A stretch of DNA of 9,786 bases from Acidimicrobiaceae bacterium (GTDB lineage Bacteria > Actinomycetota > Acidimicrobiia > Acidimicrobiales > RAAP-2), in the NCBI GenBank assembly GCA_003152555.1, contig PMAL01000056.1:4747-14532 (forward strand). Reading direction: 5' to 3'. Below, in pieces: positions 1 through 5,821 of the stretch (the stretch's first letter is position 1; each line of letters begins with the position of its first letter). Below the pieces are notes generated by a model that saw only the letters and a list, made by a program, of their open reading frames with translations, was not told where the DNA came from and did not search any database. A program made the position numbers and the translations under genes.

Positions 1-506
1 TTCGTGAGATCGGTTGCTCCAATCTGACGGCACCCCAACTGCGTGAAGCCAAGGCCGCCGCCGGTGACGGTCCGGCCTTTGTCTCGGTCCAGAATCAATT
101 CTCACTGCTCGCGCGGGACCCGGAACGAGACGGGGTGCTCGAAACGTGCAGCGATCTCGGCCTCGGCTTCCTTCCCTTCTACCCACTCGCCAACGGACTG
201 CTGACCGGAAAGGTTCGCCCGGGTGAGCCAATCCCGGAGGGATCGCGGCTCGCCAAGATGCCGCCCGAGCGAAGTGCGCACTGGCTAGGCGGTCCCCTGC
301 GCGCCAAAGTGGACGCGTTAGTCCACTACGCCGAGGAAATTGAAGTGCCGTTGCTCAGTTTGGCCTTCTCGTGGCTGCTCAGTCACGAGCAAGTGAGTTC
401 GGTAATCGCCGGCGCGTCGAGCGCCGCGCAGGTAAGCGCCAACGCTGGCGCACCAATCGAGCTCACCGACGAACAGGTTGCGGCACTCGACCGATTGACG
501 TCATAA
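1..506 (+). CDS. Aldo/keto reductase, C-terminal part (5' end outside window)
   Basis: The reading frame is open from base 3 to the TAA at 504-506, giving 167 residues that continue from upstream of the window. It shows the C-terminal half of an NADPH-dependent aldo/keto reductase barrel: REIGCSN near the left edge (the family's 'IGvSN' strand), VQNQFSLL about 35 residues later (the usual 'vQ.eysll'), then PFYPLANGLLTGK, and near the end SSVIAGASSAAQV, which matches the loop that binds the 2'-phosphate and adenine of NADPH. Family members reduce aldehydes and ketones in the cytoplasm; the substrate cannot be told. The catalytic Asp, Tyr, Lys and His lie in the missing N-terminal half. A GTG at 135 is only an internal codon. 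The gene converges on pntB with a 33-base gap in which I see no clear hairpin terminator. Confidence 0.93.
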   Translation, partial: REIGCSNLTAPQLREAKAAAGDGPAFVSVQNQFSLLARDPERDGVLETCSDLGLGFLPFYPLANGLLTGKVRPGEPIPEGSRLAKMPPERSAHWLGGPLRAKVDALVHYAEEIEVPLLSLAFSWLLSHEQVSSVIAGASSAAQVSANAGAPIELTDEQVAALDRLTS

Positions 507-539
507 CGCCGAAGATCAAACTGACTTAGAAAGCGGTGG

Positions 540-1937
540 TTACAGGGCCTTTACGGAGGCGACCACCTTCGTGAGCGTGTCCTTGGCGTCACCAAACACC
601 AAAAGAGTCTTGGGGTTGTAGAGCAGTTCGTTCTCGATGCCGGCAAACCCTGGTCGCATGGAGCGCTTTAGGAAGATGATGTTCTCCGCCAGGTCGGCGC
701 GAATAATGGGCATGCCGTAAATGGGCGATGTCTTGTCTTCCAGGGCGGCGGGGTTGACGGTGTCATTCGCGCCTACCACCAGCGCCACGTCAGCAGTCTG
801 GAGTTCGGAGTTCGCTTCGTCCATTTCCTTGAGCTGCTCGTAGGGCACGTTCGCTTCGGCGAGCAAGACGTTCATGTGCCCGGGCATGCGTCCCGCCACG
901 GGGTGAATCGCGTAGAAGACCTCAATGCCCTTGGCTTCGAGCTCCTCGGCCAATTCACGCAGCACGTGCTGGCCCTGGGCAACGGCCAAACCGTAGCCCG
1001 GGATGATGACCACACGGCTGGCGTAGGAGAGCAGCACGGCAATGTCCTCGGGCGTGCCCGAACGAACAGACCGACCATCTTCACGATCCGTTGCGCCGCT
1101 CGCGGTGATGTTCGAACCGAACGCGCTGAAGAGCACGTTGGAAAGACTGCGTCCCATCGCGGCGCTCATCAAACGCGTGAGCAAGATACCCGAGGCGCCC
1201 ACGAGCGTTCCCGCGACGATCAACAGGTTCGATCCGAGCGTAAAGCCCGACGCCGCTACGGCCAGACCGGTGAACGCGTTGAGTAGCGAGATGAGTACCG
1301 GCACGTCGGCGCCCCCGATGGGCAGCACGAAGGCAATCCCCAGGACAAAGGCCAGGGCGAGCAGAATCCAAAGCAGTGGCGTTGAACCGTTGACGAGGAT
1401 CGTGACGATCAACACCAGCGCCGCGGCGCCCACAACACCGTTGATGATTTGCTGGCCCGGGTAGGTGACCGGTCGACCCGTCATCAACTCCTGGAGTTTG
1501 GCAAAGGCAATGGCCGAACCGGAGAACGACACGGTGCCGATGAGCACGCCGAGCAGTACTTCAAGGGTCACGTAGGTGGCAGGGTGCGTGGACTTAATGT
1601 GCACGAATTCGGTGATGGAGACCAGCGCCGCCGCGCCGCCACCAACCCCGTTGAAAATGGCCACCAATTGGGGCATCGCGGTCATCTTCACGAACCGGGC
1701 CACCGGCACCGCGACGATCGCCCCAATGAAGATGCCGAGCAGTATGAGTAGCACGTGGTGTAGCGGATGACCGTCAACGTATTTAAAGAATGTCGCCACC
1801 ACCGCCAACAACATGCCCGAGGCGGCCACCATATTTCCGCGCCGGGCGTGCTTGGGACTGCCCAATCCTTTCAGCGCAACCAGGAACGTCGTCGCCGAGA
1901 TGAGATAGATGAGGTCAATCAGTGTTTCGCGACTCAC
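540..1937 (-). CDS. pntB: NAD(P) transhydrogenase subunit beta
   Basis: 465 residues, normal for PntB. The first ~265 residues are a run of hydrophobic helices (membrane domain dII), including MPQLVAIFNGVGGG (88-101) and GGADVPVLISLLNAFTGLAV (208-227). After a polar linker (~275-295) comes the NADP(H)-binding dIII domain: IIPGYGLAVAQ (311-321), HPVAGRMPGHMN (345-356), VVGANDTVNPAA (387-398) and LLVFGDAK (445-452). With the alpha subunits it couples hydride transfer from NADH to NADP+ to inward proton flow across the cytoplasmic membrane. The start is GTG at 1937-1935, overlapping the pntA2 stop as GTGA, so translational coupling is likely. In the third helix Asn96 occupies the place of E. coli beta-His91; the membrane histidine appears instead in pntA2 (see findings). 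It is the last gene of the pnt cluster and ends 33 bases from the convergent aldo/keto reductase gene. Confidence 0.97.
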   Translation of the reverse strand: MSRETLIDLIYLISATTFLVALKGLGSPKHARRGNMVAASGMLLAVVATFFKYVDGHPLHHVLLILLGIFIGAIVAVPVARFVKMTAMPQLVAIFNGVGGGAAALVSITEFVHIKSTHPATYVTLEVLLGVLIGTVSFSGSAIAFAKLQELMTGRPVTYPGQQIINGVVGAAALVLIVTILVNGSTPLLWILLALAFVLGIAFVLPIGGADVPVLISLLNAFTGLAVAASGFTLGSNLLIVAGTLVGASGILLTRLMSAAMGRSLSNVLFSAFGSNITASGATDREDGRSVRSGTPEDIAVLLSYASRVVIIPGYGLAVAQGQHVLRELAEELEAKGIEVFYAIHPVAGRMPGHMNVLLAEANVPYEQLKEMDEANSELQTADVALVVGANDTVNPAALEDKTSPIYGMPIIRADLAENIIFLKRSMRPGFAGIENELLYNPKTLLVFGDAKDTLTKVVASVKAL

Positions 1938-2254
1938 TCAGCCACCCCGTCGGACTTGGGCTTGGCGGTCTTCGGCTTGGCCTTGAACATCTCGAGCATG
2001 CGGTCGGTGACCACAAATCCGCCGACCACGTTGAGGGTCCCGAGGATAACCGCGAGAAAACCGAGCACCATCTCGAGGTTGGTGTTCGCGGCGCCCAGGA
2101 TCAGTATGGAGCCCACCAGAATGACGCCGTGAATTGCGTTCGAACCACTCATCAACGGGGTGTGCAGGATGCTCGGCACCTTGGCGATTATTTCGGTACC
2201 CACGAAGATGGTGAGCACCAGCACCGTCGCGTACTGCAGCAGGACGTTACCCAT
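1934..2254 (-). CDS. pntA2: NAD(P) transhydrogenase subunit alpha part 2 (membrane segment)
   Basis: 106 residues, the expected size for the separate small membrane subunit found in three-gene transhydrogenases (as in Rhodospirillum rubrum and Thermus). Three hydrophobic helices are visible, about residues 5-24, 41-55 and 60-82, followed by a Lys-rich cytoplasmic tail (FKAKPKTAKPK). The signature between helices one and two is HTPLMSGSNAIHG (31-43). His42 inside the second helix is the residue assigned to the proton path in the Thermus-type enzyme, from memory of that literature. The subunit forms part of the proton channel (dII) together with PntB. Its ATG at 2254-2252 shares one base with the pntA1 stop (TAATG), and its TGA overlaps the pntB GTG, so all three subunits are probably made from one message in this order. 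Confidence 0.96.
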   Translation of the reverse strand: MGNVLLQYATVLVLTIFVGTEIIAKVPSILHTPLMSGSNAIHGVILVGSILILGAANTNLEMVLGFLAVILGTLNVVGGFVVTDRMLEMFKAKPKTAKPKSDGVAE

Positions 2255-3405
2255 TAGGCGTTCTCCTTCACTTCGGGGGTGATCGCAACGTGGGCCACGC
2301 CCAGCGCCTCCGCAGTCGGTGCGTGATTCACTTCGCCGTTACGCGCCACGGTGACGCCAATGACCACTTCATCGTTCCAATCGGGACTCAGTTCGCCCTT
2401 GGCACCAAAGAGAGCAAAGAGTTTCAAGACGTTGTTGGCGAACATGAAGCTCGCCGAGGCGCCCATCTGCGCTGGTGGATTGGCCAATCCCACAATTCGC
2501 ACTCCCTGGTGTTCAACGACCTCGCCGACCTTGGTCAGTTCGCAGTTCCCGCCGCCGTCGGCCGCCATGTCAATGACCAGCGCGCCCTCGCTCATCGCTT
2601 CGACCATCGCGACGGTCAGAAGAATCGGCGACTTTCGCCCGGGCACCGCAGCGGTCGTAATGACGACGTCCGCGTTGGCGACCTCACTGAGCAGTGCCGC
2701 CTGCTGTTGCTGGGTCTCTTCGGGCGTCAGCTCACGCGCGTACCCCCCGGCCGCGTCGGCGGTGACGCCGAGCTTGACGAACACCGCACCGGCCGATTCG
2801 GCCTCTTCCTTCGCGGCCGAGCGCACGTCGTAGGCGCGCACCTTGGCGCCGAGCCGCTTGGACGTCGCAATGGCCTGCAGTCCGGCCACCCCCACACCCA
2901 TCACCAAAACCTTGGCCGGACGAATGGTTCCGGCCGCCGTGGTGAGCAGCGGATAAAAGCGGTCGAAAGTAGACGCGCCGGCAAGCGCCGCTCGATAACC
3001 CGAGACGGTGGACTGCGAAGAGAGCGCGTCCATGTACTGGGCGCGCGAAATGCGCGGCAGCAGGTCGAAGGACAGGATGGTGATGCGACGATCGTTGAGC
3101 GCTTTTACGACGTCCGTGGCGAGCAGCGGTGACAGGAACGAAAGGTGCAGCGAACCTTCGGGTAGCTGCTGAGCCTCTTCAACGCTCGGAGGATTGACGC
3201 GCAAATTGACGTCGCCCGAAGGCGCATCTTCAATAGTGGCCCCGACGGCTACAAACGCCTCGTCGGTGAAGTGAGCTCGCTCGCCAGCACCACGCTGGAC
3301 AACCACGGCCCAACCATCGCCCACGAGTGACTTGACGGCCTCTGGAGTGAGCGCGACCCGTGTCTCTCCCGCGCGCGACTCTCGATAGAGAGCAATTTTT
3401 TGCAT
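2254..3405 (-). CDS. pntA1: NAD(P) transhydrogenase subunit alpha part 1 (NAD-binding)
   Basis: 383 residues from the ATG at 3405-3403; a GTG immediately upstream (3408-3406) would add one residue. This is the soluble NAD(H)-binding dI domain, related to alanine dehydrogenase. Numbered from the ATG, it shows ESRAGETRVALTP at the N-terminus, SSQSTVSGYRA (~129-139), a dinucleotide fold with GVGVAGLQA (~170-178) ending in acidic Asp at RAYDVR (~193), the mobile loop GGYARE (~220-225), and AADGGGNCEL (~281-290). It transfers hydride from NADH to NADP(H) held by PntB dIII. I chose the ATG because the hexamer TAGAAC lies exactly 6 bases upstream and no Shine-Dalgarno is visible. The gene starts 35 bases after the hydrolase stop, so it may be read through from that gene, from its own promoter, or both. 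It overlaps pntA2 by one base. Confidence 0.96.
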   Translation of the reverse strand: MQKIALYRESRAGETRVALTPEAVKSLVGDGWAVVVQRGAGERAHFTDEAFVAVGATIEDAPSGDVNLRVNPPSVEEAQQLPEGSLHLSFLSPLLATDVVKALNDRRITILSFDLLPRISRAQYMDALSSQSTVSGYRAALAGASTFDRFYPLLTTAAGTIRPAKVLVMGVGVAGLQAIATSKRLGAKVRAYDVRSAAKEEAESAGAVFVKLGVTADAAGGYARELTPEETQQQQAALLSEVANADVVITTAAVPGRKSPILLTVAMVEAMSEGALVIDMAADGGGNCELTKVGEVVEHQGVRIVGLANPPAQMGASASFMFANNVLKLFALFGAKGELSPDWNDEVVIGVTVARNGEVNHAPTAEALGVAHVAITPEVKENA

Positions 3406-3420
3406 CACACCGTTCTAGCA
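3406..3420 (-). promoter_or_regulatory. Probable extended -10 promoter for a leaderless pnt transcript
   Basis: On the minus strand the sequence reads TGC-TAGAAC followed by 6 bases and the pntA1 ATG. The hexamer lies at 3417-3412 and has the upstream TGn of an extended -10 element. Transcription would start on or next to the A of the start codon. I see no TTGACA-like -35 box at 16-18 bases. The same TAGAAC-N6-start arrangement precedes the alkyltransferase gene at 4310. This is inference from spacing and sequence only. Confidence 0.45.
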
Positions 3421-3440
3421 GCCAAATTTAGGGTCTTTAG

Positions 3441-4277
3441 TCAGTTGGCGTCTTCGCGGGGGCGAAGAAAGTTCAAAATCTCCCTCGAAACTTCGTGGGG
3501 GGCTTCGAGCGGTGTCCAGTGTCCAAACCCATCCAGGCGAACGTACGTGAAGTCGTTGTCGCAGTAATCCTCGGACCGTATCATTTGTTGCTCGGTCAGG
3601 GCAACGTCGCCACTGCTCCAGATTCCCAGAACCGGCGCTGATATCGGCGCCAGTACTGGAGGGTCGACCACGAAGGCGTCCATCGCCACGTTGGCCCGAT
3701 ACCAGCGCAGGTGCGCGGACATTTGGCCGTCGCGCTCGAGTTCTTCAATGATGTTTGCCGCTCGCGGATGTCCGGTCCAATGACGGATGACGTCGTAGTC
3801 ATTCTTTCTCAGGAAGGCCTCGCCAAGTCCGTCCTGGGAAAAGACCATCATGTACCAGCTCTTCTTCTGTTGAGCGATGCCGGCGCCGTAGAAGGCCGTG
3901 GGGTGGCCCACCGACAGCGCGATGAGGTTCTCCACTTGGTCAGGCAGATACGCCGCGGCCGCCCACGCCAATGCCGCTCCCCAATCGTGGCCAATCAGCG
4001 TGACGCGCTCAACGCCCAGGGACTTGATGATGCAGTGCACGTCACTCACGAGGTGGTGCATCCGGTAGCTCGACGTCTCGGTTGGCTTCGAACTGAGTCC
4101 GCAACCGCGCAGGTCAGCGACCGCCACCCGGTACCCGCCCGCCAAGAGATCGGGGACCATATCGCTCCACAAGACCCCGGTATCGGGCCAACCGTGCAAT
4201 AAAAGCAGCGTCGGTCCTTCGCCATCGACCTGCACGCGAAGATCAATTTCTCCATTGTGCACCGTGATGTTTTCCAT
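3441..4277 (-). CDS. Alpha/beta hydrolase, soluble epoxide hydrolase type
   Basis: 278 residues from the ATG at 4277-4275, a normal length for the family. It has the alpha/beta-hydrolase fold with the epoxide hydrolase signs: oxyanion motif HGWPDT (28-33), nucleophile elbow GHDWG (96-100) with Asp98 as nucleophile, a lid carrying Tyr142 (SWYMM) and Tyr193 in LRWYRAN, probable acid Asp224 (SSGDVAL) and catalytic His253 (GFGHW). The Asp nucleophile with HGxP and two lid tyrosines favours epoxide hydrolase over esterase or haloalkane dehalogenase. Such enzymes hydrolyse epoxides to diols; the actual substrate is unknown. An in-frame start at 4328 would add 17 low-quality residues and reach into the divergent alkyltransferase gene; 4277 is preferred because TACGGT lies 7 bases upstream and the family N-terminus begins here. 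pntA1 follows after 35 bases in the same direction. Confidence 0.9.
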   Translation of the reverse strand: MENITVHNGEIDLRVQVDGEGPTLLLLHGWPDTGVLWSDMVPDLLAGGYRVAVADLRGCGLSSKPTETSSYRMHHLVSDVHCIIKSLGVERVTLIGHDWGAALAWAAAAYLPDQVENLIALSVGHPTAFYGAGIAQQKKSWYMMVFSQDGLGEAFLRKNDYDVIRHWTGHPRAANIIEELERDGQMSAHLRWYRANVAMDAFVVDPPVLAPISAPVLGIWSSGDVALTEQQMIRSEDYCDNDFTYVRLDGFGHWTPLEAPHEVSREILNFLRPREDAN

Positions 4278-4287
4278 GGTCGCGACC
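4278..4287. repeat. 10-bp perfect palindrome next to hydrolase start
   Basis: GGTCGCGACC is its own reverse complement. It abuts the hydrolase start codon and overlaps three bases of the putative hydrolase -10 hexamer (4285-4290), a position where a bound repressor would block initiation. It could be an operator, but 10-bp GC-rich palindromes also arise by chance, and the possible operator role is inference. Confidence 0.35.
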
Positions 4288-4290
4288 GTA
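4285..4290 (-). promoter_or_regulatory. Probable -10 hexamer of hydrolase gene
   Basis: Minus-strand TACGGT fits TANNNT and is followed by exactly 7 bases and the hydrolase ATG at 4277, consistent with a leaderless message. No convincing -35 box is seen; any -35 contact would lie inside the divergent alkyltransferase gene, which starts at 4310. Confidence 0.42.
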
Positions 4291-4297
4291 CACCGGC

Positions 4298-4303
4298 TAG
4301 AAC
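4298..4303 (+). promoter_or_regulatory. Probable -10 hexamer of alkyltransferase gene
   Basis: Plus-strand TAGAAC is followed by 6 bases and the GTG at 4310. It is the same hexamer and spacing as upstream of pntA1. It lies back to back with the hydrolase hexamer, 7 bases apart, so the two divergent promoters would be mutually exclusive or share control. Any -35 region would fall inside the hydrolase coding sequence. Confidence 0.42.
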
Positions 4304-4309
4304 TGGCTC

Positions 4310-4780
4310 GTGGACCTCCATTGCTCAACCGTGATCACACCCGTTGGAGTGTGGGGAGTGGAGGGCGACGAAGAGGTGGTGACGCGCATCTATCTGCCCC
4401 ACGAAAAATCCAAGGTAACAAAGGGTCCTGCCCCGCGCGCCGTGGCCATTGCTCGCGAGCAACTTCGTGAATATTTTGACGGCGAGCGCACGAGTTTCAG
4501 CGTTTCGCTGTCAACGGTGAAGGCCACTTCGTTCCAGCACGATGTGTGGGCGGCGCTCGGCACTATTCCCTTCGGCGAGGTGCGCACGTACGCCGACATC
4601 GCCGCGGCGGTAAATCGTCCCCGCGCGACGCGCGCGGTGGGCAACGCCAATCACGTGAATCCCTGGCCGGTCATCGTGCCCTGTCATCGCGTGGTCGCCA
4701 AGACTGGTCTGGGCGGCTACGGCGGCGGCGATGAGGTCAAGCGCTTTCTTCTTGATCTCGAGGGCGTGCACTACCCGTAA
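4310..4780 (+). CDS. ogt: Methylated-DNA--protein-cysteine S-methyltransferase
   Basis: 156 residues, close to the usual size for Ogt-type proteins. It repairs O6-alkylguanine and O4-alkylthymine by moving the alkyl group irreversibly onto its own cysteine. The acceptor is Cys125 in VPCHRV (123-128). Arg108 in RATRAVGNAN fits the arginine finger that holds the flipped-out base, and FQHDVWAALGTIPFGEVRTYADIAAA (75-100, split here by its parts FQHDVW, IPFGEVRTY and ADIAAA) is the conserved helical DNA-binding region. GLGGYGGG follows the active site as in the family. The start is taken as GTG 4310 because the N-terminal strand (CSTVITPVG) begins there and a hexamer lies 6 bases upstream; GTG 4331 is an alternative that would cut this strand. 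It lacks the AraC-like domain of adaptive Ada. It is divergent from the hydrolase and converges on the membrane-protein gene with a 23-base gap. Confidence 0.94.
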   Translation: MDLHCSTVITPVGVWGVEGDEEVVTRIYLPHEKSKVTKGPAPRAVAIAREQLREYFDGERTSFSVSLSTVKATSFQHDVWAALGTIPFGEVRTYADIAAAVNRPRATRAVGNANHVNPWPVIVPCHRVVAKTGLGGYGGGDEVKRFLLDLEGVHYP

Positions 4781-4803
4781 AGCCGCGCGCCTGTGTCAAC
4801 GTG

Positions 4804-5352
4804 TCAGCTTGCGTGATCTTCGAAAGGGTTTGGCTCGGTGGTGGACGTGGTCTCCGAACTTACCGAAGGCGTGACATCGGAGGATTTGTCGAAGCGACGC
4901 ACGAGCCGAATCTTTCTGATGGGAACCCCATTGACTTCAGGAACGACAAACATCGAATCGGCCAATTCCTTGACCGTGCGCCACGTGATCCAAAAGAGGA
5001 ACGCCGCCGATGGAATCTCAAGAGCGAGGGCGAAGACCAGACTTTGCACGAAAGCGCCGTGGCGTGCCGTGGTCACGTCGAACCACGCGTCAACCAACAA
5101 CAGCGTGCCGGCCGCGGTCGCGAAGAGAACGAGCAACGCTCGCCCGCGCCACGCGGCCCACGCGGCGAGCAGCAGCATGACAATCTGGGCAACGTCGAGC
5201 CCGACCCAGGCGAGGTCCCAGTGGTTGGCCACGTAGTGTCGTGGTAGTCGCCAGCCGATATATACCGTCCACGCCGTCTCCAAGAGCGCCGCACTCGCGA
5301 GCAGGATGAGCAGCGGATCGCGCGGCGGGCGCAGACGAAGTGATAGGGCCAT
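4804..5352 (-). CDS. Four-helix membrane protein of unknown function
   Basis: 182 residues from the ATG at 5352-5350; an in-frame TTG at 5358 would add two residues. Four hydrophobic helices are visible at about 13-34, 48-68, 72-90 and 101-124, with conserved-looking polar and aromatic groups in YIGWRLPRHY (31-40), HWDLAWVGLD (44-53) and LLVDAWFDVTTA (85-96). After the last helix there is a cytoplasmic or external tail of about 58 residues rich in Ser, Thr and Asp. The pattern resembles uncharacterised small membrane proteins common in actinobacteria, but I know no assigned function. It starts 6 bases after the stop of the SCO6745-like gene and is the last gene of the operon headed by the DoxX-Rieske gene. 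Possible jobs such as a sensor partner or transporter cannot be told apart. Confidence 0.82.
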   Translation of the reverse strand: MALSLRLRPPRDPLLILLASAALLETAWTVYIGWRLPRHYVANHWDLAWVGLDVAQIVMLLLAAWAAWRGRALLVLFATAAGTLLLVDAWFDVTTARHGAFVQSLVFALALEIPSAAFLFWITWRTVKELADSMFVVPEVNGVPIRKIRLVRRFDKSSDVTPSVSSETTSTTEPNPFEDHAS

Positions 5353-5358
5353 TGACAA

Positions 5359-5775
5359 CTACTTCGAAACGACTACCGGGTCACTCAACGGGTCAAACAT
5401 GGCGAGCGCACCGATTACCTTGTGCGCCGCCGCAGCGTAACGCTCGGGCACGTCAACGGGGATGGCCCCGAAGGTTCGGTCGGCGAGCTCGTATGGCGCC
5501 TGCACGTAGACACTCGCCGTTTCGACAGGATCGGCCTTTTCACGTGCACCGTCCCAGAGGAAATCGTAAACACCGGGATCGAAGAACGTGAAGGCCCGAT
5601 CAACGCTGTTGCGGTCAACGTCGCCGAGCACTCCGCCACGCCCTAATCCGTAGAACTGGAGTCGATGCAGGCCCGGCTCTTCGGCCCGCTCGTTCGTACC
5701 AGGGTCGAAGTGCAAGCTCAATCCTACTATCTGAATCGGGTCCGCGACGACGTGCGAAAGCTCCAGAGTGTCCAT
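5359..5775 (-). CDS. SCO6745-like protein, half length
   Basis: 138 residues from the ATG at 5775-5773. The text from ~18 to 80 (LSLHFDPGTNERAEEPGLHR, GLGRGGVLGDVD, AFTFFDPGVY) resembles the first half of the actinobacterial SCO6745-type proteins ('..YF.pe.....GL.gf..gYFagRaaPLG.v.......F..F.P..v'). As I recall, these are usually about twice this length, with a winged-helix-like annotation and no proven biochemical function. The match is by memory of the pattern, so assignment is moderate. The frame stays open upstream to 5859, but that extension overlaps the end of the histidine kinase gene and reads as low-quality sequence. ATG 5775 is favoured by the hexamer TAGAGT 7 bases upstream. The gene lies 46 bases after the kinase stop, and the membrane-protein start follows 6 bases after its own stop, so there is no room for a missing second half. 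Confidence 0.72.
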   Translation of the reverse strand: MDTLELSHVVADPIQIVGLSLHFDPGTNERAEEPGLHRLQFYGLGRGGVLGDVDRNSVDRAFTFFDPGVYDFLWDGAREKADPVETASVYVQAPYELADRTFGAIPVDVPERYAAAAHKVIGALAMFDPLSDPVVVSK

Positions 5776-5782
5776 GGAAGTG

Positions 5783-5788
5783 ACTCTA
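5783..5788 (-). promoter_or_regulatory. Probable internal -10 hexamer before SCO6745-like gene
   Basis: Minus-strand TAGAGT fits TANNNT and is followed by 7 bases and the ATG at 5775. It lies in the only sizeable gap (46 bases) of the right-hand operon, so the last two genes may also be transcribed separately as a leaderless message. There is no clear -35 box. Confidence 0.38.
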
Positions 5789-5821
5789 TGTCGCTGGGCG
5801 TTCCAGCAAAACAGCCGGGAA

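Noticed and set aside
507..539. Possible terminator between the convergent aldo/keto reductase and pntB genes
   Set aside because: No stable GC hairpin followed by a T-run on either strand could be found in these 33 bases.
2290..3132. 280-codon open frame on the + strand antisense to pntA1
   Set aside because: It lies wholly opposite a clear pntA1 gene; its protein is rich in His, Arg and Gly with no recognisable domain, as expected for the shadow of a GC-rich gene.
2254..4277. Hydrolase and pnt genes as one functional pathway
   Set aside because: The short gap allows co-transcription, but pntA1 appears to have its own promoter and there is no metabolic reason to tie an epoxide hydrolase to transhydrogenase.
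4278..4328. 17-residue N-terminal extension of the alpha/beta hydrolase
   Set aside because: It overlaps the divergent alkyltransferase start, reads as Ser/Arg-rich filler, and is bypassed by the TACGGT hexamer placed for ATG 4277.
4781..4803. Possible bidirectional terminator between the alkyltransferase and membrane-protein genes
   Set aside because: The 23 bases include a short GCGCGC run but no hairpin with a T-tract, so intrinsic termination is not supported.
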